A stretch of 50,537 nt of DNA from DATELY01 sp035276085. GTDB taxonomy: Bacteria > Pseudomonadota > Gammaproteobacteria > Steroidobacterales > Steroidobacteraceae. Positions 40,289 to 48,581 of this stretch are shown one piece after another (the first letter of the stretch is position 1; the number at the start of each line of letters is the position of its first letter). Both the position numbers and the translations under genes were made by a program. The DNA lies in contig DATELY010000083.1 in NCBI GenBank assembly GCA_035276085.1, positions 1 to 50,537 of the forward strand, written 5' to 3'. The notes under the pieces are model-generated. The model worked only from the letters and a program-made list of their open reading frames with translations. It was not told the origin of the DNA and ran no database searches.

Positions 40289-43179
40289 GCCGCCTCCGAT
40301 CGCACGTGCCGCCGGCCGGCCGCGTCGTGGAATGGCGTGGGCACGACCTCTGCCGTGGTCATCCTGCCATCGCTGAGTCGCACGCGGACTTTCGTCCCGA
40401 GCGGTGCGAGTGCCGGCTCGAGCATCGCGAGCGCAATCAGCTTGCCGACGGCCTGCGAGCGAGCCACGCTCGTGACGCGGCCTGCGATCGCGCCTTCTTC
40501 GATGATGAGATGCGACTCGCACACAGACGCGGTGTCATCTTCGAATGCGAGACCGGACAGCAGCTGCCTGGGCTCACGCTGCTGCAGGATGCGCAGACTG
40601 CGTTGTCCGACGAAGAAGGGCTTGCTCATTTTGACGGCCCAGGCAGCGCGCGCTTCGAAAGGATTCGTCAGGCCATCGGTGTCCTGTCCGACGATGAAGT
40701 GCCCCTTCTCCAGCCGCAGCACACGCTGCGCTTCGACACCGAACGCACTGATCGAATGCTCCCGCCCTGCCTGCAGCAGCGACTTCCAAATGTGCGCGGC
40801 CTGGCTGTGCGGCACGTGCAGCTCGTAACCGAGTTCGCTGACGAAGCCGACACGCAGAAGAGTGGCGCGTACGCCCGCGACCTGGAATTCGCGTGCGGCA
40901 AGAAACGGAAAACTCTGTTCGGAAACGTCGCTGTCGGTCAGCGCCTTCAGCACGTCGCGGCTCGCCGGGCCTGCGAGGTTCATGGCGGCACGATGGCCAG
41001 TGACATTCATCAAGGCGCAATCGAGCCGCCAGATGGCGGCGAGGCGCAGCAGCTCGCGGTAGATCGTGGCCGAGTTGCCCGTGGTGGTGGTGAAGTAAAA
41101 CCTGGTTTCGGACAGCCGCGCGATGACGCCGTCATCGACGATCGTGCCGGCTTCATCGAGCAGCAATGCATAGCGCGTGGTACCGACCTTCATCGTCGAG
41201 TACACACCCGCATACGCACGGTCGAGAAACTGACCGGCGTCGCGGCCGTGGATCTCGATCTTGCCCAGCGTGCTCACATCGATGATGCCGACGGCGTGAC
41301 GCACTGCCGCCACCTCCGCTGCGATCGCCTGTTCACGAGTAACGTTCGGCCGCATGTAGTACTCGGGCCGCCGCCACTGTCCCGCGAGCATCCACTTCGC
41401 ACCGAGCGTCACATGCTGGGCTTGGAGCGGTGTCGTGCGATGGGCTTGGAAACCGCGCCCCGCCAGGTGCTTGAGCGGAACGGGATGCACCATCGGCCGC
41501 GCCGTCGTGAGTCCGATGCGTTGCAGGGGCTCCCCACGCCAGGCTCCGAGCACGCGCGCCGCGTTGAAGTTCGAATGCTTGCCTTGCGACGGCCCCATGC
41601 CCACCGTGCTGTAGCGCTTCAGCAGCTCGATGCTGTCGAAGCCTTCGCGCGCGGCGTTGTGCAGATCCTTGACCTGCAGGTCTTCATCGAAATCGACGAA
41701 GTCCTTGCCGTCGGGATGCGCGGCAATCGCCGGCAACGCACTGCGCTGTTCGCGCGCCGGACCCGCATCGATATCGGCACCGAACCCGGCGTGAACCGCC
41801 GCGAGCTTGCCCGCGTGCTCGCCGTCCAGCAGTTTCGCATCCAGGCCGAAGATGGCATTCGCGCGGCCCGCGACGAACAGACCAGCGGGCGGATCTTCCG
41901 GAATGTGTTGCTGCGCGCGCTCGTCGAAGTGCACATATCCGCCAGCCTGCAGGTACAGCTGCAGCGCCGGCGTGCTGCCGTGACTCATCAACAACGCATC
42001 GCATTCCATCCAGCTTGCCGCGGGTGCGCCCACATGCGCGCTGCAGCTGGGCTTCACGAGCACGCGCCGCACGGCGTGGTTGTGGCCGGCACGCGCTTCG
42101 ATGATGGTGCAGCCCCGTGCGACTTTCACTCCACGCCGCGTGACACGCTCGAGGAACTGCGGCTCGAGTGTGCTGGTGCGCGTATCGATCAACTGCGTCA
42201 CGCGCACGTTGTGTGCCAGGAGATCGAGCGCTGCCGCATAGCCGTCGTCGTTGCACGTGTAGATCGCGATGTCGCGACCGACGGCAACACCGTGCCGGTA
42301 CAGCAATCGCTGCGCAGCCGAGGCTTGCAAGATGCCGGGCAGATCGTTGTTGCGAAAGATGGCCGGCAAATCGATGGCGCCGGTCGCGAGCACCGTCGCG
42401 CGCGCACGCACCTTGGTCATGCGCGTCGGTTCCACCACGGCCACCCAGTGATCCGCGTAGTAGCCCGCGGCATACGCGTCCACGAGCACTTCGATGCGGG
42501 GATGCGCATGCACTCGTTGCATGAGGGCGTGCGTAATGTCCTGCCGTTCGGGCCGACCCATGCAGCTCCACACACCGCTACCACCGAGTCGCGGCGACTC
42601 TTCGATCAGCAGCACGCGCGCGCCCGCATCGGCAGCGGCCAATGCTGCGCTCAAACCCGACGGGCCGCCGCCGACCACCAGCACATCGCAGAACGCATAG
42701 CGTTTCGGCGTTCGCATGCGCGGCACTGACTGCGGAATGTGGCCGAGGCCGGACATGCGCCGGAAGGTCCGCTCCCAACGCGCCGCAGTGCGCTTCGAAT
42801 GAAATGCTTTGTAGTAGAAGCCGACGGGCAGAAAGCGCGCGAAATAGTCGATCACTCGGCCGCGATCGTCAGCCAGTCCGCCCACCGTATTCACAGCGAA
42901 GGCCTCGATTCCTGGCGACAGCGCGGTCACGTCCGCACGGACGTTCGGGACGGTGCCGATCTGCACCATCGCATTCACATCGTGATTGGCGAACGAATGC
43001 ATGCCGCGCGGGCGGTGATATTTGAAGCTGCGTCCGAGCGTCATCACGCCGCCGGCTGCCAGTGCCGAGGAAATCGTGTCGCCGGCGAAGCCCTGATAGC
43101 GCTTGCCTTCGAAGCTGAAGGCGAGTGTCTTCGTGCGATCGATCCATTCTCCTGGCACGGCCGGCAGGCGATACATCAT
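40285..43179 (-). CDS. mgdC: Sarcosine-oxidase-like alpha subunit (MgdC / SoxA)
   Basis: 964 residues. N-terminal domain like SoxA (GEWIDRTKTLAFSFEGKRYQ), an NAD/FAD Rossmann fold with DVLVVGGGPSGLSAALAAA (near 170), further nucleotide-binding segments (VLATGAIDLPAIFRNNDLPG), and from about residue 590 a GcvT-type tetrahydrofolate-binding domain (ARHAVGIIDVSTLGKIEIHG-like residues). In N-methylglutamate dehydrogenase this subunit handles the one-carbon transfer, giving methylene-tetrahydrofolate or formaldehyde. It overlaps both mgdB (ATGA) and mgdD (GTGA). The long plus-strand open frame beneath it is a shadow. Confidence 0.9.
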   Translation of the reverse strand: MMYRLPAVPGEWIDRTKTLAFSFEGKRYQGFAGDTISSALAAGGVMTLGRSFKYHRPRGMHSFANHDVNAMVQIGTVPNVRADVTALSPGIEAFAVNTVGGLADDRGRVIDYFARFLPVGFYYKAFHSKRTAARWERTFRRMSGLGHIPQSVPRMRTPKRYAFCDVLVVGGGPSGLSAALAAADAGARVLLIEESPRLGGSGVWSCMGRPERQDITHALMQRVHAHPRIEVLVDAYAAGYYADHWVAVVEPTRMTKVRARATVLATGAIDLPAIFRNNDLPGILQASAAQRLLYRHGVAVGRDIAIYTCNDDGYAAALDLLAHNVRVTQLIDTRTSTLEPQFLERVTRRGVKVARGCTIIEARAGHNHAVRRVLVKPSCSAHVGAPAASWMECDALLMSHGSTPALQLYLQAGGYVHFDERAQQHIPEDPPAGLFVAGRANAIFGLDAKLLDGEHAGKLAAVHAGFGADIDAGPAREQRSALPAIAAHPDGKDFVDFDEDLQVKDLHNAAREGFDSIELLKRYSTVGMGPSQGKHSNFNAARVLGAWRGEPLQRIGLTTARPMVHPVPLKHLAGRGFQAHRTTPLQAQHVTLGAKWMLAGQWRRPEYYMRPNVTREQAIAAEVAAVRHAVGIIDVSTLGKIEIHGRDAGQFLDRAYAGVYSTMKVGTTRYALLLDEAGTIVDDGVIARLSETRFYFTTTTGNSATIYRELLRLAAIWRLDCALMNVTGHRAAMNLAGPASRDVLKALTDSDVSEQSFPFLAAREFQVAGVRATLLRVGFVSELGYELHVPHSQAAHIWKSLLQAGREHSISAFGVEAQRVLRLEKGHFIVGQDTDGLTNPFEARAAWAVKMSKPFFVGQRSLRILQQREPRQLLSGLAFEDDTASVCESHLIIEEGAIAGRVTSVARSQAVGKLIALAMLEPALAPLGTKVRVRLSDGRMTTAEVVPTPFHDAAGRRHVRSEAA

Positions 43180-43448
43180 GTTGCCGGCTCCATGGCGATC
43201 GCACCGGCGGTGAGCGTCTCGATCACTTCATCGGTTGCGGTGTCCCGTCGCACCATGAACCAATAGCCGGAAGCGATGTGACACCACCACTCCTGCTTCA
43301 CGCCCGGCGCGCCGTTGCGATTGAACACGTAGTCCGCCCACTGCTCATCCGTGCACGAATCCGGATCCGGCGTCGCGCGCACTTCGCCGCCATAGGCGAA
43401 CTCCGAGATAGGGCGCGTACCGTTGAGTGGGCAGGTGAGGAGTTTCAT
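43176..43448 (-). CDS. mgdB: Sarcosine-oxidase-like delta subunit (MgdB / SoxD)
   Basis: 90 residues. SoxD signature: MKLLTCPLNGTRPISEF, DPDSCTDEQWADYVFNR, and QEWWCHIASGYWFMVRRDT. In classical SoxD a zinc ion is held by C6, C9, a His and a late Cys; here C6 and the Cys-His of WWCH are present but position 9 is Asn, so zinc binding may differ. The ATG follows the mgdA TAA directly, and the stop overlaps the mgdC ATG. Confidence 0.88.
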   Translation of the reverse strand: MKLLTCPLNGTRPISEFAYGGEVRATPDPDSCTDEQWADYVFNRNGAPGVKQEWWCHIASGYWFMVRRDTATDEVIETLTAGAIAMEPAT

Positions 43449-44687
43449 TTAATGCCCCACCGACGCCGCGCCCTTTTCACCCGTCAGCTCGAAACGGCTG
43501 AAGCGGTCCCACGCGAACGCTTCGATCAACGGATGGTTACGGCCTGTCGCCACCGTATGGCTCATCGTCTTGCCGCTCACGGGCGTGGCTTTGAAACCCC
43601 AGGTGCCCCAGCCGGCGTCGACATAGAACCCTTCGAGGGGCGTCGTGCCCATGATGGGCGCGAAGTCCGGCGTCATGTCCGCCATGCCGGCCCACTGACG
43701 CACCACCTTCACGTCCGACAGGAAGGGAAACAGATCGAGCAGGTGCGCGCTCAACGATTCCACGAAGTCGAGTGTCGCGCGCGTGCTGTGCAGCTCATAC
43801 GGATCGAGGCTCGATCCCATGACGAGCTCGCCGCGCGCCGTCTGCGACACATACACGTGCAGCGAGCCGGAGACGATGATGGGATCGAGCCACGGCTTCA
43901 GCGGCTCAGACACCATCGCCTGCAACGGATGGATGTAGATCGGGCTGCGCAGGCCGACCATATCGAGCACGGTCGGCGTGCGTCCCGCGACGGCCGACAA
44001 CACGCGCGGCGTGCTGATCGTGCCGCGATTCGTGCGCACGCCCGTCACCTTGCCGCTCTGCACTTCGATGCCCGTGACGGTGGTCTGCTGATGGATCTCG
44101 GCGCCCCGCGCATCCGCACCGCGGCCATAACCCCACGCCACCGCATCATGTCGCGCGATCGCACCCGGCGCGTGATATAGCGCGCCGAGCACAGGGGCAT
44201 GACCGCCGCATTCCATATCCATCATCGGCAGTGCGCGTTGCACGGTCGCCGCATCGACGACTTCCGAATCGATGCCGAAGTGCTTGTTCACTTCCGCCCG
44301 CCAGCGCATCGTCCGCAGGGAGGCATCGGTGTGAGCGAGCGTGTAGTGGCCGCGCGTCGAGTAGAAGAGATTGAGATCGAACTCGGTGGACAGGTCCTGC
44401 CACAGACGCACGCTCTGGTCGTAGAACTGCACGCCCTCGGGCGTCAGATAGTTCGAGCGGATGATCGTCGTGTTACGTCCGGTGTTACCGCTGCCGATGT
44501 AGCTCTTCTCGAGCACGGCGACGTTTGTCATGCCGTGATCGCGCGCGAGATAGTACGCCGCGGCGAGCCCGTGTCCGCCGCCACCGATGATCACCGCGTC
44601 GTAGGTCGAGCGCAGGCGCGTGGGCATCCGGAACATGCGCGGTTCCGGGTAGTCGCGGGCGAGACCGATCTTGAGCAAACGACGCAA
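43449..44687 (-). CDS. mgdA: Sarcosine-oxidase-like beta subunit (MgdA / SoxB)
   Basis: 412 residues. FAD-dependent oxidoreductase (DAO fold) with the dinucleotide motif IIGGGGHGLAAAYYLA (residues 33-48), SGNTGRNTTIIRSNYL, TARHDAVAW-like block (GAIARHDAVAWGYGRG), and GWGTWGFKATPVSGK near the end. It carries out amine oxidation: N-methylglutamate or sarcosine to the imine. First gene of the operon. The start appears to be TTG at 44687; ATG at 44636 is an alternative but would remove the conserved MRRLLKIGL. It is divergent from the XRE-cupin regulator. Confidence 0.9.
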   Translation of the reverse strand: MRRLLKIGLARDYPEPRMFRMPTRLRSTYDAVIIGGGGHGLAAAYYLARDHGMTNVAVLEKSYIGSGNTGRNTTIIRSNYLTPEGVQFYDQSVRLWQDLSTEFDLNLFYSTRGHYTLAHTDASLRTMRWRAEVNKHFGIDSEVVDAATVQRALPMMDMECGGHAPVLGALYHAPGAIARHDAVAWGYGRGADARGAEIHQQTTVTGIEVQSGKVTGVRTNRGTISTPRVLSAVAGRTPTVLDMVGLRSPIYIHPLQAMVSEPLKPWLDPIIVSGSLHVYVSQTARGELVMGSSLDPYELHSTRATLDFVESLSAHLLDLFPFLSDVKVVRQWAGMADMTPDFAPIMGTTPLEGFYVDAGWGTWGFKATPVSGKTMSHTVATGRNHPLIEAFAWDRFSRFELTGEKGAASVGH

Positions 44688-44752
44688 GGCAGGATTCCGA
44701 GACGAGCCACCGCGGCTCGAACCGCTTGATAGCAGCTTCGTTTACCATTGGT

Positions 44753-44763
44753 CAAACAGTTTG
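44753..44763. promoter_or_regulatory. Candidate operator in the regulator/mgd divergent promoter
   Basis: CAAAC-A-GTTTG, a perfect inverted repeat 18 bp before the regulator ATG and 66 bp before the mgdA start. It could let the regulator act on both transcripts. Confidence 0.4.
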
Positions 44764-44780
44764 CATGTGAGTAAAGACGC

Positions 44781-45431
44781 ATGGTTGCAGCATCCCGGCA
44801 GAAGACGCCCCCGAAACCGCCCTCCCCCGGACGGAACCTGGCTCGGGACGTGGGTGCCAACCTGCGTGCTTTGCGTGTGGCACAGGCGCTGACGCTGGCA
44901 GAGGTCGCCCGGCGCGCCGGCATCAGTCAGGGCATGTTGAGTCGCCTGGAAACGGGCGCGGTGAGCCCGAGCCTGGATACGGTCGCCTCATTGGCCGCAG
45001 CACTGGGCACCGACCTCGCGGCGCTGTTCAAGCGCGCGTCACCCCGAGCGAGCGACGCGCAGTTCGTCCGTTCCGGCGAAGGTCTGGAAGTCGTGCGTCG
45101 GGGCACGAAGCGCGGTCACACCTATCACCTGCTCGCTTCCGATCGCGGGCCACGCAAGCTGTTCGAGCCCTTTCTCGTCACGCTCACCGACAAGAGCGAG
45201 ATCTTCCCGGACTTCGAACACCCCGGCACCGAGCTCATCCACATGCTCGAAGGCTCATTGCGCTATCGACACGGTAGCGAGAGCTACTTGCTCAAACGCG
45301 GCGACACACTGACCTTCAGCGGCGACGTGCCGCACGGACCGCAGACGCTGATCAAGCTGCCGATCCGGTTTCTGTCGATCATCATGTATGGCGGTGAGAC
45401 GAGTGACGCAGTGTCGTCGCGGCCGGGCTAG
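44781..45431 (+). CDS. XRE-family regulator with cupin sensor domain
   Basis: 216 residues. HTH about 23-78 (ALTLAEVARRAGISQGMLSRL, then TGAVSPSLDTVASLAAALG), cupin domain about 115-205 (HPGTELIHMLEGSLRYRHG, YLLKRGDTLTFSGDVPHGP), the layout of PuuR-type regulators of amine and amino-acid catabolism. It is divergent from the mgd operon and is its likely regulator; inducer could be methylamine, N-methylglutamate or gamma-glutamylmethylamide. The ATG start has AAAGA upstream. The stop TAG is 53 bp before the GH15 gene. Confidence 0.92.
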   Translation: MVAASRQKTPPKPPSPGRNLARDVGANLRALRVAQALTLAEVARRAGISQGMLSRLETGAVSPSLDTVASLAAALGTDLAALFKRASPRASDAQFVRSGEGLEVVRRGTKRGHTYHLLASDRGPRKLFEPFLVTLTDKSEIFPDFEHPGTELIHMLEGSLRYRHGSESYLLKRGDTLTFSGDVPHGPQTLIKLPIRFLSIIMYGGETSDAVSSRPG

Positions 45432-45484
45432 CCAGTGGATGGATTGGCATGGAACAATCCTCACGATGCGGCGTCATTTCGACC

Positions 45485-47368
45485 ATGCCCTGCCGCATCG
45501 AAGACTACGCCTTGATCGGAGATTGCGAGACGGCCGCACTCGTGAGTCGCGAGGGGTCGATCGATTGGCTGTGCTGGCCGCGTTTCGATTCGGATGCGTG
45601 CTTCGCCGCGCTGCTCGGCACACCCGAGCACGGCCGCTGGTTGCTGGCGCCCGATGAACCGGTGCTCGCGATCGAGCGCAAGTACCGGCCCAATACGTTG
45701 ATCCTCGAAACGCGGTTCACGACGGAGCGTGGACGCGTTTGCGTCGTGGATTTCATGCCGCCCCGCGACCGCATCTCGGATCTGCATCGCATCGTGACCT
45801 GCGAAAGCGGCACCGTCCAAGTGCAAACCGAGTTGATCATCCGCTTTGGCTACGGTGCATCGGTGCCGTGGGTGACGCGGGTCGGCAAGCACACGTGGCG
45901 CGCAGTGGCGGGGCCCGATGCCGTGATGCTGCACACCGCGGCGCCGATGCACGGTGAGAACCTCAAATCCGTTGCGCGCTTTGAATTGCACGCAGGCAGG
46001 TCCATGGCGTTCACGCTCACGTATCTGCCATCGCACTTGCCGGCGGACTCGACACCCGACGCGCACGCGACGGTGCAGCACACTGAAAAGCTGTGGCACA
46101 CCTGGGTCGGCAAAGGACGCAAGATCGCGCATTACTCGGATGCAGTGACACGCTCGCTCATTACGTTGCGCGCCCTCATCTACGCGCCCACCGGCGGCAT
46201 CATCGCTGCACCGACGACCTCCTTGCCGGAGCAACTGGGCGGGTCGCGCAACTGGGACTATCGCTTCTGCTGGCTGCGCGATGCCACGCTCACGCTGCTG
46301 GCCTTGATGGATGCGGGCTACTACGACGAAGCCGGCGCGTGGCGCGATTGGTTACTACGCGCCATCGCTGGAACGCCCGACGGCGCACAGATCATGTACG
46401 GCATCGCCGGCGAGCGCCGGCTCACCGAATGGAACGTGCCGTGGCTGCCAGGCTACGAAAACTCCTCGCCGGTGCGCGTCGGCAACGCGGCCCATGCCCA
46501 GTTGCAACTGGACATGTTCGGCGAAGTCATGGATGCGCTGCATCAGGCGCGTCGCTGTGGGGTGGAGAAGATGCCCGCCGCGTGGGCTTTGCAACGCGAG
46601 CTGCTGCGTCACCTGGAGGATTTGTGGCAGGAGCCCGACTTCGGCATCTGGGAAGTGCGGGGCCCCGCGCGCCATTTCACCTATTCGAAGATCATGTGCT
46701 GGGTTGCCTTCGATCGGGCGATCAAGGATGCCGAGCGCTTCAAGCTCGACGGCCCCATCGAGGAGTGGAAGGTCCTGCGCGAACGCATCCATGCTCAAGT
46801 GTGCGAGCGCGGCTATGACGCCGAGCGCAACTGCTACGTCCAGGCGTATGGATCGAAAGAGCTCGATGCGAGCTTGCTGCTGATCGCCGTGCTCGGGTTT
46901 CTCCCGGCCGACGATCCGCGCTTTCTCGGCACCGTGGCCGCCATCGAAACCCATCTCGTGCGCGATGGTCTGGTCCGGCGCTACGACACGCTCGCAACGG
47001 ACGATGGTCTGCCGCCCGGCGAAGGCATGTTCCTCGCGTGCAGCTTCTGGCTTGCGGATGCGTATGCGCTGTGCGGACGACGGCAGGATGCGGAAGCGCT
47101 GTTTCAGCGCTTGCTCGAGCTGCGCAACGACGTCGGTCTAATGGCGGAGGAGTACGACACGCAGGCGCACCGCATGGTGGGAAATTTTCCGCAGGGGTTT
47201 TCGCATGTCGCGTTGATCAGCACGGCGTTCAACCTGTCGCATGAGGTCAAGCCGGCGAAGCAGCGGGCGGACAACAACGGCAAAGGCACGGATAGCCGAC
47301 GGGCTACGGCACACAGGCTACGGCCAGAACAGGATGGGGACGCCTCTACTCTGGCCGTGACCCGTTGA
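45485..47368 (+). CDS. Glycoside hydrolase family 15 protein (glucoamylase/trehalase-like)
   Basis: 627 residues. An N-terminal beta-sandwich is followed by an (alpha/alpha)6 barrel from about residue 210. Likely catalytic glutamates are in RLTEWNVPWLPGYE and in PGEGMFLACSFWLADAY; other blocks are LPEQLGGSRNWDYRFCWLRD and GNFPQGFSHVALIST. Bacterial members cleave trehalose or maltodextrins. The ATG at 45485 is preferred because family proteins begin PCRIEDYALIGDC; 45449 is possible. The last 25 residues (after KQRADNN) come from repeat R4d, so the original stop was likely lost. No signal peptide: cytoplasmic. Confidence 0.92.
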   Translation: MPCRIEDYALIGDCETAALVSREGSIDWLCWPRFDSDACFAALLGTPEHGRWLLAPDEPVLAIERKYRPNTLILETRFTTERGRVCVVDFMPPRDRISDLHRIVTCESGTVQVQTELIIRFGYGASVPWVTRVGKHTWRAVAGPDAVMLHTAAPMHGENLKSVARFELHAGRSMAFTLTYLPSHLPADSTPDAHATVQHTEKLWHTWVGKGRKIAHYSDAVTRSLITLRALIYAPTGGIIAAPTTSLPEQLGGSRNWDYRFCWLRDATLTLLALMDAGYYDEAGAWRDWLLRAIAGTPDGAQIMYGIAGERRLTEWNVPWLPGYENSSPVRVGNAAHAQLQLDMFGEVMDALHQARRCGVEKMPAAWALQRELLRHLEDLWQEPDFGIWEVRGPARHFTYSKIMCWVAFDRAIKDAERFKLDGPIEEWKVLRERIHAQVCERGYDAERNCYVQAYGSKELDASLLLIAVLGFLPADDPRFLGTVAAIETHLVRDGLVRRYDTLATDDGLPPGEGMFLACSFWLADAYALCGRRQDAEALFQRLLELRNDVGLMAEEYDTQAHRMVGNFPQGFSHVALISTAFNLSHEVKPAKQRADNNGKGTDSRRATAHRLRPEQDGDASTLAVTR

Positions 47369-47382
47369 CCGTCGCCCGTTAG
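47294..47382. repeat. Palindromic repeat R4 (copy d), overlapping the GH15 3' end
   Basis: GACGGGCTACGGCACACAGG, CTACGGCCAGAACAGG, then CTCTACTCTGGCCGTGACCC and GTTGACCGTCGCCCGTTAGC. The TGA stop of the GH15 gene lies in the right arm. It separates convergent genes. Confidence 0.75.
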
Positions 47383-47391
47383 CTCTCTACC

Positions 47392-48372
47392 TCAAGGCAC
47401 CTTCACCCGCACCAGCCCATCCGTATCCGTCCCAAACCACAGCGCTCGACCCGGCGCGTGAAAAACCATGTGGCGCACGGCGCCGTTCGCATCCTTGATC
47501 TCGACATCCGCCACGAACTTCGCCGACGCCATATCGAACGCCAGCAAGTGATTCGGCTGCGCGGCCGAATCCGCCACCCACACGCGCTGCCGGTCATCGA
47601 TGGCCATCGCGTATGGACGTGCCGTGGCACCGCTCGGCAACGCCCACTCCGAGAACTTGCGTGTCTTGGGATCGAAGCGGCCGAGATGACCTGCGGCGTA
47701 GTCGGTGTACCAGATCGCGCCATCGCTCGCGACGGCGATGCGACGCGTGCGTGCTTCTTTGCGCGGTGTCGCGATGCGCTCGAGCTGCAGCGTTTTCGGA
47801 TCGACGGTCGCCAGTTCGTTCGTCCCGAGCAGGTTGGCCCAGGGCCGGCCGCTCGCGTCGACCACGATGCCGTAAGGCAGCGAGTTCGGTGTCGGCATTG
47901 CGATGGCATCGACCTTGTGCCCCGCCAGCGTGAGGCGGCCGATGGTGTTCGATGCTTGTGCCGTGAACCAGATGTGGCCCTTGCCGTCGCCGATCAGTGT
48001 GTGGGGATCGCGAATGGCTGCAGGCAACGCGATCTTCTCCACGACGATGCCCTGCTCCGGGTCCAGGCGCCCGATATTCCCGACACGATTACCCGAGTAC
48101 CAGATCGCGCGGTCCTCGCCGAGGATGAGATTGTGCGGGCCGGTGCCACGCTCCAGATCGATGCGGCGGAACTGGGCATTCTTGGGATCGAAGGCGGCAA
48201 CGTAGTCACCCGTTTGCCCCACGAACCACACGATGCCGTTGCGATCGACATCGGGGTCGCGCGGCCGCGAGTTGGGCCATGGCACCTTCCAGTAGTCGAA
48301 CTGTGGCGCGATGCTCTGGGCACCCGCATCGATGGCGAGTGCGAAGAAGGACAGTGCGAGTAACCAACGCAT
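47392..48372 (-). CDS. Vgb-like (streptogramin-lyase-type) beta-propeller protein
   Basis: 326 residues with a signal peptide (MRWLLALSFFALAIDAGAQ), so periplasmic or secreted. Propeller blades recur as IWFVGQTGDYVAAFDPKN, IWYSGNRVGNIGRLDPEQ, IWFTAQASNTIGRLTLAG and IWYTDYAAGHLGRFDPKT, each with the W-F/Y-T pattern of Vgb and SMP-30/gluconolactonase-like proteins. Lyase activity on streptogramins is unlikely to be its native function; the substrate is unknown. The ATG at 48372 has AAGGGA upstream and is preferred over 48453. Confidence 0.85.
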   Translation of the reverse strand: MRWLLALSFFALAIDAGAQSIAPQFDYWKVPWPNSRPRDPDVDRNGIVWFVGQTGDYVAAFDPKNAQFRRIDLERGTGPHNLILGEDRAIWYSGNRVGNIGRLDPEQGIVVEKIALPAAIRDPHTLIGDGKGHIWFTAQASNTIGRLTLAGHKVDAIAMPTPNSLPYGIVVDASGRPWANLLGTNELATVDPKTLQLERIATPRKEARTRRIAVASDGAIWYTDYAAGHLGRFDPKTRKFSEWALPSGATARPYAMAIDDRQRVWVADSAAQPNHLLAFDMASAKFVADVEIKDANGAVRHMVFHAPGRALWFGTDTDGLVRVKVP

Positions 48373-48433
48373 GGCGTAATCCCTTGCAACGGGCCGGTGC
48401 TGCCTAACGCCCCGGCAGCGGCGATGTATCCCG

Positions 48434-48509
48434 TGAGGACGTGAGGGCGTCATGGCGAGATGGCGTCGAGCGCGTGATTTCTGACGCCATTACGCCGTTG
48501 CGCCATGCC
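48434..48509. repeat. Palindromic intergenic repeat, family R5 (copy b)
   Basis: GTGAGGGCGTCATGGCGAGA, TGGCGTCGAGCGCGTGATTT, CTGACGCCATTACGCC. The loop GAGCGCGTGATTTCTGA-like part is shared with copy a. It lies between the divergent Vgb-like and kinase genes. Confidence 0.8.
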
Positions 48510-48581
48510 ACTCGACCCTAGCCGCAACTTAGGCGGCAGGCGCGGCATTACGGGGGGACATCAACTCGAGCGCGGCGGACC

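Noticed and set aside
40306..42729. 807-codon open frame on the plus strand
   Set aside because: It is antisense to the alpha-subunit gene, which has clear domain motifs; long antisense frames are expected in high-GC DNA.
35191..44687. Classical sarcosine oxidase operon for glycine betaine breakdown
   Set aside because: No glyA, folate or betaine-demethylation genes; the presence of gmaS- and mgsABC-like genes in the same operon fits the N-methylglutamate pathway better. Not fully excluded.
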